A program made the translations under genes and the position numbers. DNA of 64,000 nt from the NCBI RefSeq assembly GCF_037975245.1, contig NC_092576.1, forward strand, positions 44,801,111 through 44,865,110. Reading direction: 5' to 3'. This DNA is from Apostichopus japonicus (lineage: Eukaryota; Echinodermata; Holothuroidea; Aspidochirotida; Stichopodidae). Below are positions 13,331-23,293 of the stretch, one piece after another (position 1 is the first letter of the stretch; each line of letters begins with the position of its first letter). Under the pieces are notes generated by a model that saw nothing but the letters and a program-made list of their open reading frames with translations, had not been told where the DNA came from and made no database searches.

Positions 13331-14676
13331 ACCTATCTCTTATGTAACGGCAATATGAATATTAACTGCATTGAGAACATTTAACGGCGTTGTGAATATT
13401 TATGAAGGCATTGTGAATAATTGAGCGCAGGGGTTATACTACGCTCAAGAAATAACCAGTTTAATTGAGACCACGTGTTCATAATCACGTGGATCGGAGC
13501 AAATGCGTTTTAGTCTAAGGCATTGGATGTAAACAATAGAACTAATGTAACTATTTGGGTGAATCTTGTTATGTGTAAATACAAATGAATACCAGTAGGC
13601 TTACAATAGACTGAAGTGTTTAAAGACGCACTATTCAACTTACCAGCACATCTAAAATGATATTTAGTATTTATAATCTTCTACAGAAAGTGTTTTCATC
13701 TCATAAAATGAACTAACATGGTCAAAGAATGAATGAGAGATTCTTCACTATGTGTCCAGACAAAAAATATATATATATATATATCGTCAATGTATGTAGA
13801 ATGATGTTGCGGCTTAAGTGGGGAAGCAACGTCGGATACCTAATAAGACAGAGCATATCTAGGGCCGACACATTGAACCGTGCGGACATTTTAACATATC
13901 AACAACCGGTTGCTTTAACTACTTACATTATACAACACATTATGTACATGTATATAGTGTTTTAAGTTTGATTAATCATTCGTGATTTTGAATTTTGTCA
14001 TCCTGTTAATTAGGTAGTATTTGTAAAATTGTCTTTATAGGCGAGTTATTGGGCTCGACTCAAACGTTAGCCACCATATTGTTTTTGTCAGTTAGTAGCG
14101 GGATTTTGCCAGACTTCCTAATATTGCAACTTATAAGTCTATAACCGTAGCAAGCTCTCATGCATTCTGACCAAGGTTTATGTGGGTAAGGGATCTGGTG
14201 GGAAGGTTGCTGTCCTGAAGTTTTTGAACTACGTTTCCATGCAGAAGATCTAGTAGGACACTATTTTCCTATTTGTTCCGTGCTTTTCTTTCATCCTGTC
14301 CGCGCGGACAGAAAATCACTACACACGGACGTTTTTTTCCTAGTTGATAATGTCCGTCCGGACTGATAATACTGTCCGCCGGACACAATTCCCCCGAGAA
14401 AGATGTCCTACGGACACAATTCTCTAGGAATAGTGTCCGTGAGACGCCCGGACACTATTCCCTGTCACACTGGCTCAGTCTTAATACAAGCTCTATGGTA
14501 AAGGGTTTCTCTGCTTGCCGATTGCTGGATTCATTCGTTGATTGTCATTTTCTCACTTTTCCGATGACTTTGTTTGGTATGCACTCTTACACAAACCCTT
14601 TGATCAAACTCTGTGATCAATATGCTGAGGTTTGATATTGACTGATACACCTTACGCGATTTTATAATAATTATGT
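13331..14676. other. Non-coding stretch with TGTCCG/CGGACA palindromes
   Basis: Mostly featureless. Between about 14290 and 14460 the hexamer TGTCCG and its complement CGGACA recur, forming a 14-bp perfect palindrome (14297-14310) and an almost perfect one near 14373. The element type is unknown. The Penelope-like cluster begins immediately after this stretch. Confidence 0.5.
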
Positions 14677-16974
14677 ATGAAATGGGGGTGTAGGCGGTTT
14701 TACACTATCTAACGCAACGTAGTGGCCAAGAACCTGAAGTATTTTTAAGGGAGGGCCCGAAGAACATGAACTTATAGCATGCTCCCCATGGTGAAACATA
14801 ATTGCACCTATTAGGTGAATTGAGTGTACTTTTAATAGTAAGAAAGACTAGCGTAGGTTCTCGTTCTCAAAATGCATCTATTTTCTGTGCACGAGTTGTT
14901 TATGAACTCATAGTGCATCTATAAGAGCATCTAAAAGAGCTTCGTGTGAACCTTGAGAGTCAGCTGATTCTTCGTTAGAACGAAACCTTGAGTTAACAAG
15001 TAAATCTTTGAGATTTTGGGCCCTTTTGTAGGCAAGAATCGGTTCTTTTGGAAACAGTTTGGATAGTCCCGCGTGTTGCGAAATTAGGTGCCAATGTTTC
15101 AAAAGTGTTTTTTTCAAATGCGTGGTTTTGATGTGGGGTGTATAGGTAAGCTTGAACACCAGTGGTGGTTCCTTTTGTTTAGGATTGGTAGTGAGGTATT
15201 GCCTACGGTTTTCAAATTTTATGCTTTTAGTGGCTGTGGCAATTTCCTCTTTCTTATAGTTACGGAGTAACAGTTTCTCTGTGAACGCATTCTTTTTCTC
15301 TAAGAAGTCAGTCTCGTTGTTACAGAGACGTGCGTATCGTAATATTTCCCCTTTAATGAAGCCTTTAAAAGTGGCAAGTGGGTGTGCAGAGTTTCTGTCG
15401 AGGTATTGGAAGGTTTCCGTTGGTTTGGTGTGGACTTTAGTGTCTAATAACCCATTGGTTTCAAACCTTGTACCTTTGAAGATTTTCAAATCTAGGTATG
15501 TTACCTCGGTGTTTGATATTTCTACCGTAAACTTTAAGAAGCGGTGAATTTCATTCAACCTTTTTACTAAATGTTCAAGCTCCTGATGTGTACCGTCGTA
15601 GAGCAATAGAATGTCATCTCTATAGCGGAGCCATTTTAAGATTTTATTATCTGTCGGTAAAATCTGGTTTTCAAGTCTATGCATGACAAATATCTCAGAT
15701 TTCCGGAGAGGCTTGGCTACCCATGGCGCAACCGATCTTTTGTAGATAGAATTGGTTATTGAACTCAAAACAGTTTCTTGTTAAGATGAGTTCAATTAGT
15801 TTGCGCATGGATATGGAAGATATTTTATTTATTCCATATTCGCTTTGTTCCGTCTTTTCATAGACTTCTTGACATATATCTAATGCCTCCTCTTGGGGAG
15901 TATTGGTATACATGGCGACGACATCGAGTGTAGCGAGTACTACCGTTTTTGGTAACGGGGTGGCTTCCAAAATTTGCAGAATGTGATTTGTGTCTTTCAC
16001 ATAAGTGCTTTGTTTTATTACAATAGGAAGCAAGAAATAGTCCACAAATTCCAATATTTTTTCGGTCGGTGATCCGTTTCCACTTATTATCGGTCTACCG
16101 GCAAATTTTGAGTTAGCCGGGGTGCTTTATGAATTTTTGGTAGCACATATATGACCGGTGTGCGGATCTTGTGGCTATATGGTGACAAACACTCAAAGGT
16201 GCTTTTATCGATCTCTTTTGCAGAGAACATATCAATTAGTGTTTCCTGGACTAAACTTTTAGTTTGAAACGTCATATCACTTTTTAACTTTTCGTAGTGG
16301 TGACTAGCTAATTGCCTTTCAATTTCGGCTTGATAGTCTGAGTGATTCAATATAGCAATGCCTCTACCTTTATCGAAGGGTTTGACAATAATAGAGCGGT
16401 CGTTTTTAATTGCATTTAGTGCAAAACGTTCCGCCTTATGTGTGTTGCTATTGGCGTTTCGGATAGTAACACTTGCCAATTCGGTTTGTGTTGCTTCCAA
16501 ATAGTCCTCTAGGTTTTTACTAAAAGTCATGTTAGGTGACCATGTAGAAGGTAGACGGAATTTTGTGATCCTTTTTGCATTTTATTCTGCATGATAAAGC
16601 GGATTCTCATTTTTCTTTTTAGGTCTTTTAGTGACTTGAGAAGATCACTTCGTTTAGGTTTTACTGGAGTTGCTATGAACTTCAGACCTTTTCCCAACGC
16701 AATAAACTCTATATTGGACATGTTTCTGTCTGATAGGTTCTTTACGAACTTTGTTAGTGTTTCTGCTTCTTTTCGAAGATTTTGGGCTTTTGAGTGACTA
16801 CGTATAGTCTGTAGCTCCCTGTTGTTGGTGCGGAATTTTTCGGAGCTTTTATTAGCTTTCACTGAACGGACAAATTTGCGTCTTTTAGATGACGATGGGA
16901 GAGGTTGATAGAGAGAAAGTACATTTTGCATGTTTGGAGGAGAGGAAGGTAGCTCTTTCTGGAAAATTTGTTGG
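14677..16974 (-). mobile_element. Penelope-like retroelement, minus-strand copy
   Basis: This 2.3-kb copy runs right to left and is the most complete of three. Its 5' end (16974) matches the start of the plus copy at 17181 in inverted orientation. Its 3' end (CCCCCATTTCAT, at 14677) matches the 3' ends of both plus copies. Between the ORF stop and the 3' end it lacks about 95 bp found in the plus copies (18118-18212), the segment that contains the hammerhead-like motif. Head-to-head and partial tandem arrays are typical of Penelope-like elements. Confidence 0.88.
14908..16931 (-). pseudogene. Reverse transcriptase of Penelope-like element, inactivated
   Basis: Four open pieces (16931-16527, 16530-16087, 16054-15695, 15768-14908) together cover a Penelope-type reverse transcriptase. 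Recognisable are the KPFDKG region, motif A (LDVVAMYTN), motif B (GCAMGSQASPE), motif C (YRDD) and the conserved C-terminal extension. Compared with the plus copies or the expected frame, this copy has single-base losses in A/T runs near 16575 and 16105, a premature TGA just after motif B and a one-base insertion near 15690. No GIY-YIG endonuclease follows the RT, and the stop lies at the same place in all three copies. The enzyme would have primed reverse transcription at the target; this copy cannot. Confidence 0.88.
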
Positions 16975-17180
16975 CCCTAAAAAGAGCCGTTTTTCAAGAG
17001 CAACTCCTACTTTTACCTTTTATAAGGTTGCTTTCTGTTTCTGGCCTTTGGACGGCGTGCCACTCTAGTCTCCTCTCTTTTCGCTGACTTCTGGAGGATG
17101 GTCTTCAAAAGCCTTTGTGCTTCAGGAGCTTCCAGTGTCGACTCTAAGTCTGTCTCAGCTCTAGATCTCTTCTCGAGAAA
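16975..17180. other. Spacer between head-to-head Penelope-like copies
   Basis: 206 bp not shared by the inverted arms. On the minus strand it is open for about 50 basic residues (part of an ORF at 17013-17225) that ends before the RT start. It may be a remnant of an upstream ORF of the element. No GIY-YIG pattern is visible in it. Confidence 0.4.
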
Positions 17181-17230
17181 CCAACAAATTTTCCAGAAAG
17201 AGCTACCTTCCTCTCCTCCAAACATGCAAA

Positions 17231-18070
17231 ATGTACTTTCTTTTCGGTTGCGCCATGGGTAGCCAAGCCTCTCCGGAAATCTGCGATATCGTCATGCATA
17301 GACTTGAAAACCAGATTTTACCGACAGATAATAAAATCTTAAAAAGGCTCCGCTATAGAGATGACATTCTTTTGCTCTACGACGGTACACATCAGGAACT
17401 TGAACACCTAGTAAAAAGGTTGAATGAAATTCACCGCTTCTTAAAGTTTACGGTAGAAATATCAAACACCGAGGTAACATACCTAGATTTGAAAATCTTC
17501 AAAGGTACAAGGTTTGAAACCAATGGGTTATTAGACACTAAAGTCCACACCAAACCCACGGAAACCTTCCAATACCTCGACAGAAACTCTGCACACCCAC
17601 TTGCCACTTTTAAAGGCTTCATTAAAGGGGAAATATTACGATATGCACGTTTCTGTAACAACGAGACTGACTTCTTAGAGAAAAAGAATGCGTTCACAGA
17701 GAAACTGTTACTCCGTAACTATAAGAAAGAGGAAATTGCCACAGCCACTAAAGGCATAAAATTTGAAAACCGTAGGCAATACCTCACTACCAATCCTAAA
17801 CAAAAGGAACCACCACTGGTGTTCAAGCTTACCTATACACCCCACATCAAAACCACGCATTTGAAAAAAACACTTTTGAAACATTGGCACTTAATTTCGC
17901 AACACGCGGAATTATCCAAACTGTTTCCAAAAGAACCGATTCTTGCCTACAAAAGGGCCCAAAATCTCAAAGATTTACTTGTTAACTCAAGGTTTCGTAC
18001 TAACGAAGAATCAGCTGACTCTCAAGGTTCACACGAAGCTCTTTTAGATGCTCTTATAGATGCACTATGA
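17231..18070 (+). pseudogene. Truncated Penelope-like reverse transcriptase (C-terminal half)
   Basis: A 279-codon open frame starts in the remnant of the element's 5' end, in a different phase from the original start, and enters at RT motif B (GCAMGSQASPE). It then runs through motif C (YRDD) and the C-terminal extension to the normal stop. RT motif A and everything before it are deleted, so the product cannot be an active polymerase. The open part is nearly identical to the other copies, suggesting recent spread. Confidence 0.85.
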
Positions 18071-18146
18071 GTCCATAAAAACTCGTGCACAGAAAATAGA
18101 TGCATTTTGAGAACGAGACGCTCATGCCGAATATAAAAAATTCAAA

Positions 18147-18207
18147 GGCTTACTACTGATGAAGCTCCTCCTATAAAAGTTGAGAGCAGAAACCGGTCTA
18201 GTTGGTC
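18147..18207 (+). ncRNA. Hammerhead ribozyme-like motif (PLE plus copy 1)
   Basis: The core reads CTGATGA (18156-18162) ... GAAA (18189-18192) CCGGTC (18193-18198), with predicted cleavage after C18198. Stem I pairs ACUA with UAGU and extends past one mismatch through U-G, C-G, G-U and G-C pairs (18147-18155 with 18199-18207). Stem II pairs GCUC with GAGC. Stem III is the palindrome ACCGGU, too short for a monomer loop but able to pair between two transcripts, as in other minimal hammerheads. The base pair next to the core (10.1-11.1) is an A-A mismatch, which may weaken it. Hammerheads are known from Penelope-like elements. Activity here is inferred. Confidence 0.72.
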
Positions 18208-18415
18208 ATAAGAACCTACGCTAGTCTTTCTTACTATTAAAAGTACACTCAATTCACCTAACAGGTGCAATTATGTTTCACCATGAGGAGCATGCTATAA
18301 GTTTATGTTCTTCGGGCCCTCCCTTAAAAATACTTCAGGTTCTTGGCTACTACGTTGCGTTAGATAGTGTAAAACCGCCTACACCCCCATTTCATTCGAA
18401 AAAATATCGGAATTT

Positions 18416-19552
18416 GTGGACTATTTCTTGCTTCCTATTGTAATAAAACAAAGCACTTATGTGAAAGACACAAATCACATTCTGCAAATTTTGGAAGCCA
18501 CCCCGTTACCAAAAACGGTAGTACTCGCTACACTCGATGTCGTCGCCATGTATACCAATACTCCCCAAGAGGAGGCATTAGATATATGTCAAGAAGTCTA
18601 TGAAAAGACGGAACAAAGCGAATATGGAATAAATAAAATATCTTCCATATCCATGCGCAAACTAATTGAACTCATCTTAACAAGAAACTGTTTTGAGTTC
18701 AATAACCAATTCTATCTACAAAAGATCGGTTGCGCCATGGGTAGCCAAGCCTCTCCGGAAATCTGCGATATTGTCATGCATAGACTTGAAAACCAGATTT
18801 TACCGACAGATAATTAAATCTTAAAAAGGCTCCGCTATAGAGATGACATTCTTTTGCTCTACGACGGTACACATCAGGAACTTGAACACCTAGTAAAAAG
18901 GTTGAATGAAATTCACCGCTTCTTAAAGTTTACGGTAGAAATATCAAACACCGAGGTAACATACCTAGATTTGAAAATCTTCAAAGGTACAAGGTTTGAA
19001 ACCAATGGGTTATTAGACACTAAAGTCCACACCAAACCCACGGAAACCTTCCAATACCTCGACAGAAACTCTGCACACCCACTTGCCACTTTTAAAGGCT
19101 TCATTAAAGGGGAAATATTACGATACGCACGTCTCTGTAACAACGAGACTGACTTCTTAGAGAAAAAGAATGCGTTCACAGAGAAACTGTTACTCCGTAA
19201 CTATAAGAAAGAGGAAATTGCCACAGCCACTAAAAGCATAAAATTTGAAAACCGTAGGCAATACCTCACTACCAATCCTAAACAAAAGGAACCACCACTG
19301 GTGTTCAAGCTTACCTATACACCCCACATCAAAACCACGCATTTGAAAAAAACACTTTTGAAACATTGGCACCTAATTTCGCAACACGCGGAACTATCCA
19401 AACTGTTTCCAAAAGAACCGATTCTTGCCTACAAAAGGGCCCAAAATCTCAAAGATTTACTTGTTAACTCAATGTTTCGTTCTAACGAAGAATCAGCTGA
19501 CTCTCAAGGTTCACACGAAGCTCTTTTAGATGCTCTTATAGATGCACTATGA
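18416..19552 (+). pseudogene. Penelope-like reverse transcriptase, 5'-truncated, one nonsense codon
   Basis: The frame covers RT motifs A (LDVVAMYTN), B (GCAMGSQASPE) and C (YRDD) and the C-terminal extension. A single AAA-to-TAA change (18815-18817) splits it into 18416-18817 and 18854-19552. The rest is open to the common stop. The N-terminal part, with the KPFDKG region and thumb-proximal sequences, is missing because of 5' truncation. No endonuclease domain follows. Confidence 0.87.
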
Positions 19553-19629
19553 GTTCATAAAAAACTCGTGCACAGAAAATAGATGCATTTTGAGAACGAG
19601 ACGCTCATGCCGAATATAAAAAATTCAAA

Positions 19630-19690
19630 GGCTTACTACTGATGAAGCTCCTCCTATAAAAGTTGAGAGCAGAAACCGGTCTAGTTGGTC
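19630..19690 (+). ncRNA. Hammerhead ribozyme-like motif (PLE plus copy 2)
   Basis: Identical by eye to the motif in plus copy 1. CTGATGA is at 19639-19645, GAAA at 19672-19675, palindromic ACCGGT at 19675-19680, and predicted cleavage is after C19681. The same stem I and stem II pairings and the same A-A mismatch beside the core are present. Both plus copies thus keep it, although their coding parts are broken. Confidence 0.72.
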
Positions 19691-19880
19691 ATAAGAACCT
19701 ACGCTAGTCTTTCTTACTATTAAAAGTACACTCAATTCACCTAATAGGTGCAATTATGTTTCACCATGGGGAGCATGCTATAAGTTCATGTTCTTCGGGC
19801 CCTCCCTTAAAAATACTTCAGGTTCTTGGCCACTACGTTGCGTTAGATAGTGTAAAACCGCCTACACCCCCATTTCATTC

Positions 19881-19957
19881 GTGACACCAAACTTTAACAT
19901 TAGGTTTCTTGAAAAGGATAACTTGCACGGATACAACAAGAATTACCTGAACAGACA
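19881..19957 (+). other. Possible exon fragment interrupted by PLE insertion
   Basis: Immediately after the Penelope-like 3' end, a 25-codon open frame (TPNFNIRFLEKDNLHGYNKN...) runs into a good donor (GTAAGA at 19958). No family is recognised. It may be the 3' half of an exon split by the insertion, or chance. Confidence 0.2.
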
Positions 19958-20269
19958 GTAAGAACTCGATTTTTGTTATACTGGATGACAGGAGTTATTT
20001 TGCAATATCAAATATGAAGATTTCACTATGGAAGACTGACAACATTTCCGACGAAAGAAAACTGGGATGATATCATACTTAGTATCTGAACTGCTCCTTT
20101 TCGAGTTTAAGAACCTTTTCGGTTTCAGGAGATATTTTCTTAGAAGCCAGCTTATATGTGAACAAAAATGGGTGTTACGTTCCAGATGGTGATGTTTAAT
20201 ATTTAGTGTACCAACTAAATTGGTCCATTTGATTTCGTGGGTAATTTGATGTGAGAAAGGTGTAACAGA
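19958..20269. other. Non-coding stretch, nothing firm
   Basis: A minus-strand ORF covers most of it (19976-20287, 103 codons) but has no recognisable domain. It may be chance. Confidence 0.3.
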
Positions 20270-21700
20270 GGGAATATCCCACTTCAAAATTGTTATCAGA
20301 GGATATTATTCCCGATAATACCTCACTCAGCAATATCACTGTGGAAGTGATGAGGAACTACCAAAAAACCAAACACAGAGGTAAGTTCAAATCATCCCCA
20401 ACTTTCCGTAATTCCTTCATTGATTAGTTCAATGTATTGACGTAAGGTACGTATTCAAGTATAGGTTTTCTAGTTGTAGATATCCGTCTCATCTGACGTG
20501 TGACACGTGACATATATACTGTACGGAGGGAGGGTACGTTAACTCTTGTCGGGACGAGTTATTGTCGATAAGTTCCTAGACACAGTCTTCCAAATTGTAC
20601 CTCTCAATATTCCGCAACGGGAATATGAACGAGCTCTATCAATAGCTTTGAATAATGAATTTAAGTGTATGCAATTAAAATTAATATATTTACATCACAC
20701 TGGTAAGTTCAAACTCAATTGATACGGATAATTAAAGAAAAAGAGGAAATCCTACACATAAATACTCTCCCAAAATGGAAGAAAGGGGACAAATACATAT
20801 ATTAAGAGAAGTTAAGCGGGGTTGTTATTGTTCGACCGAGGAGAATGAGGAGCTCCATTCTCTTTATGTGATCAGGTCTTGCTTGTACTATTCCCACCTT
20901 CCTTCATTCCTTTATTGATTAGTACAATCTAATGACTGGCTTTATTTTCAAGGTAGTTGTACAAGTACAGGTTTGTCTAGTTGTTGATAGGTGTCTGACC
21001 AAAGAAATGCACGTGACCTATATACAGTGTGCAGAGGAAGAGAGGGGGTATGGGGAAAACTGTGATGCATTATATTCCCTAAGTTCCTAGACACGATCTG
21101 TTCAGCAACGGGAATTTTAACGGGATATGTGTAAAGCAACAAATGATGAAATTAGTGTATATTAGTTGACATAAACAAAGAATAAAGCAGACCACCACAT
21201 ATGTGAGTTCAAAATCATCTAATTGAAGCATAGGGAACCGACACACACACAATTTCACGCAAAATGTAACAACTTGTATACACATTGACACCAAATGAGA
21301 TCTAACGTATGCGTTTGTAGATGGGACGGGAAGGGGGAGAGGTATAGGGGAGAATGATGGATTCCTTCCGTGTCACCCGGTCCTGCACTTTACCCACCTT
21401 CCTTATTTCCTTCATTTGTTAATACGATCAATTAACCTTATTTACTTACCTAATGAGGGTTTACTAGGATGTCTTTTGTTCTGGTGTAAATATCATTGAC
21501 TCAATGACCTGTAGTTTCATTGATATGGAAATCCTTTATTGGTATATTCGATCCTTGAGTATTGGTTCCGATAACGGATGGTCCTGGAATTGGAGGTGAT
21601 ATTTCACTGTTCAATTGAGGAAGTGGTGATGCACGTACAGTGTCATGGCAATATATCATGCCTTTTTCATTATAAGGTAAATGTAACAGTATCGACATTT
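20270..21700 (+). repeat. Duplicated block, copy B (direct part)
   Basis: Aligns with copy A (780-1550) and, between 20600 and 21150, with copy C (12590-13300). The first part holds an exon-like open frame (LSEDIIPDNTSLSNIT..., about 20291-20379) ending at the donor GAG|GTAAGTTC. Copy A has the related LSGDIMTNNTLLNNII. Conservation of both frame and donor across the duplication is weak evidence for a former exon. No known protein is recognised. Confidence 0.5.
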
Positions 21701-21792
21701 AATTGTTACACGCATATCGTTGAGTAATTGTCGTGAGCCTCGTCGACAAGCGGTTAGAGTATGTACGGGGTATATAGAAACTAGTACTTGAA

Positions 21793-22095
21793 CCAAGTAT
21801 GACCTCTGCCGCGGTTGGTTAATTATGAATAGATGCGTTATGTTACTACGACTACTGAATAAATGACTCATGATTCGAAACAAAAGTTACAAATACAAGT
21901 TAACTGTATATACGTGTGAACCAAGTTCTCAAATCAGAAAGTAACGCACAACGTACAACAAGTTTTAACACGGCTATCACGGTAATACATGTAGTATTTG
22001 ATGGGTTTCTCGAAATATAGTTGTATATCGGAGTTATGTCTGCTTAATTTGAATATATGTATTTACTTACTTTGTAATTAAATATATTCACGGGG
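21793..22095 (-). repeat. Left arm of long inverted repeat (block B)
   Basis: About 300 bp, reverse-complementary to 23745-24052 and also to part of copy A (about 1600-1870). Example: AAGTTAACTGTATATACG here against CGTATATACAGTTAACTT in copy A. Arms differ by scattered substitutions and small indels. Between them lies 1.65 kb not shared with copy A. Confidence 0.6.
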
Positions 22096-22139
22096 GGAAA
22101 ATAGGACTAAGAAAAAAAAATGGCAAAAAATAAAGAACA

Positions 22140-22390
22140 ATTTTCAATAATGATGACGGCAAGTAGGCTAACTGTGACTACTCTGGCATGGCAGGGGTCT
22201 TGTTTTCATGCTCGGGAAGTGCCATATCCTGCAATCTGGGAGGCATTTTTTTCAAAATTTACGCTACGCGCCAACCATGGTGGCGCGTAGCGTAGATTGA
22301 CCTACCAAACGAACCCCCGATAATTATGACGGATCGCCACACTCTGATCTGCCGTTTCAATCCCAAATAGCTTCCGACGCCCCTGCACAT
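22140..22390 (-). repeat. Interspersed repeat of the GCGGAGCGCCA family with a 14-bp hairpin
   Basis: On the minus strand this resembles the internal part of the hAT-like elements at 34311-34440 and 63135-63240 (GCGCCA...TGGCGCG followed by an A/T-rich stretch and a GGCACTTCCCGAG-like end). A perfect hairpin TACGCTACGCGCCA / TGGCGCGTAGCGTA (22260-22273, 22281-22294) with a 7-base loop is its core. The right end (CAGGGGCGTCGGAAGC on the minus strand, near 22370-22384) looks like a hAT-type terminus. No target duplication was found. Confidence 0.5.
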
Positions 22391-22559
22391 ACTCCTTTAA
22401 TGTATTGTTACTCTGTCCGCTCCGGTAGTGTGGTGAATTACCAGGTTTTGTAAGAAAAGTTAGGGTAGTTATGTAGGTAGATGCCCGAGGATTCCTTTAA
22501 ATATATTACACTAACAGTGCAACAGTTTTAAAGGACCATTGCCCATATAATGTACCCTT

Positions 22560-23290
22560 GGTACATCTTTCACAGTGTACTAAACAAAATACATATGTAC
22601 AAGAACAATACCTTAACGACTAAACACGACAAACGGATAACGTACATTAACTAACCGTATCACGGCACAGCTATTCGTTAATGCGCACGTGGCCCAGCAG
22701 CCCGCTAAACTATACGCATTGCGCTGAAGACAACGCAGCGCCTGACGAATAATTCGTTAAGAGCAACTCAGCACAGCTAACGACGAAATGCGTCAGTCCG
22801 CGAATCTTATGCTGCGACGGCAGTGTAACTGCATACGCAGTTTACGCAACGCAACCGCATAGCATTAAGCCGATCATCTGCAGAAGCCAAAGATAACCCC
22901 TAAAACAACGACTGTGACAAACGCTATAAAATTTGGCAAGGATTCTACCTGACAACTTGTTACAAACTATAATCACAATGAATGTCTGTAAACGATAATT
23001 GCACGGCACTATACACAGCACCGTAACTGTTTAAAAACCTATACACCATTTACTGACCAATTGCGACATATCGAATAAGGTTAACACGTACCCGAACCCA
23101 ATTACAAGCCGGTCAACGATCCCTGACCACCACCCAACGTCTATGCACCTCTAGTAACTCCCCCGTTTACGAAGAACAGAGACGACATTGTCCGTCAGAC
23201 TGTTCAAATAAACCCAACCCACTTGTAGCCAGCAATAAACTGATACCCTAGATACACAGACTAGCGCACATACCAGGAACCCCTGCTTAA
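22560..23290. other. A/C-rich compositional island
   Basis: The plus strand here is visibly rich in A and C and richer in CpG than its AT-rich surroundings. It lies inside the inverted-repeat-flanked segment. No gene recognised. It may be untranslated or internal sequence of a foreign element. Confidence 0.35.
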
Positions 23291-23293
23291 ACA

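Larger units (their letters stand above)
17181..18395 (+). mobile_element. Penelope-like retroelement, plus copy 1 (internally deleted)
   Basis: The copy starts with the same 5' sequence as the minus copy, including the first codons of its ORF. At about 17242 it jumps directly to RT motif B, losing roughly 1.2 kb. It then continues to the shared 3' end near 18395. The 3' part keeps the hammerhead-like segment missing from the minus copy. The next copy begins without spacer. Confidence 0.88.
18396..19880 (+). mobile_element. Penelope-like retroelement, plus copy 2 (5'-truncated, tandem)
   Basis: It begins inside the RT domain directly after the 3' end of copy 1, through a shared TTCATTCGAAAAAA junction. 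It ends at the same 3' terminus (CCCCCATTTCATTC, about 19880). Flanking sequence after it (19881 onward) is not part of the element. Confidence 0.88.

Noticed and set aside
15088-15547. Plus-strand ORFs opposite the Penelope-like RT, repeated at 17431-17890 and 18913-19372
   Set aside because: Antisense shadows of the RT frame; conserved between copies only because the DNA is nearly identical.
16527-16530. ATGA overlap between two PLE ORFs, considered as programmed termination-reinitiation
   Set aside because: The expected RT frame continues through a third frame upstream, so a one-base loss in an A-run explains the break better.
21501-21698. 65-codon minus ORF rich in proline and serine in block B
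   Set aside because: The frame is not kept in the paralogous copy A (about 1390-1530), so coding is unlikely.
22140-22390. Complete hAT element with target duplication
   Set aside because: One plausible terminus is seen, but no matching left end or 8-bp duplication could be found.
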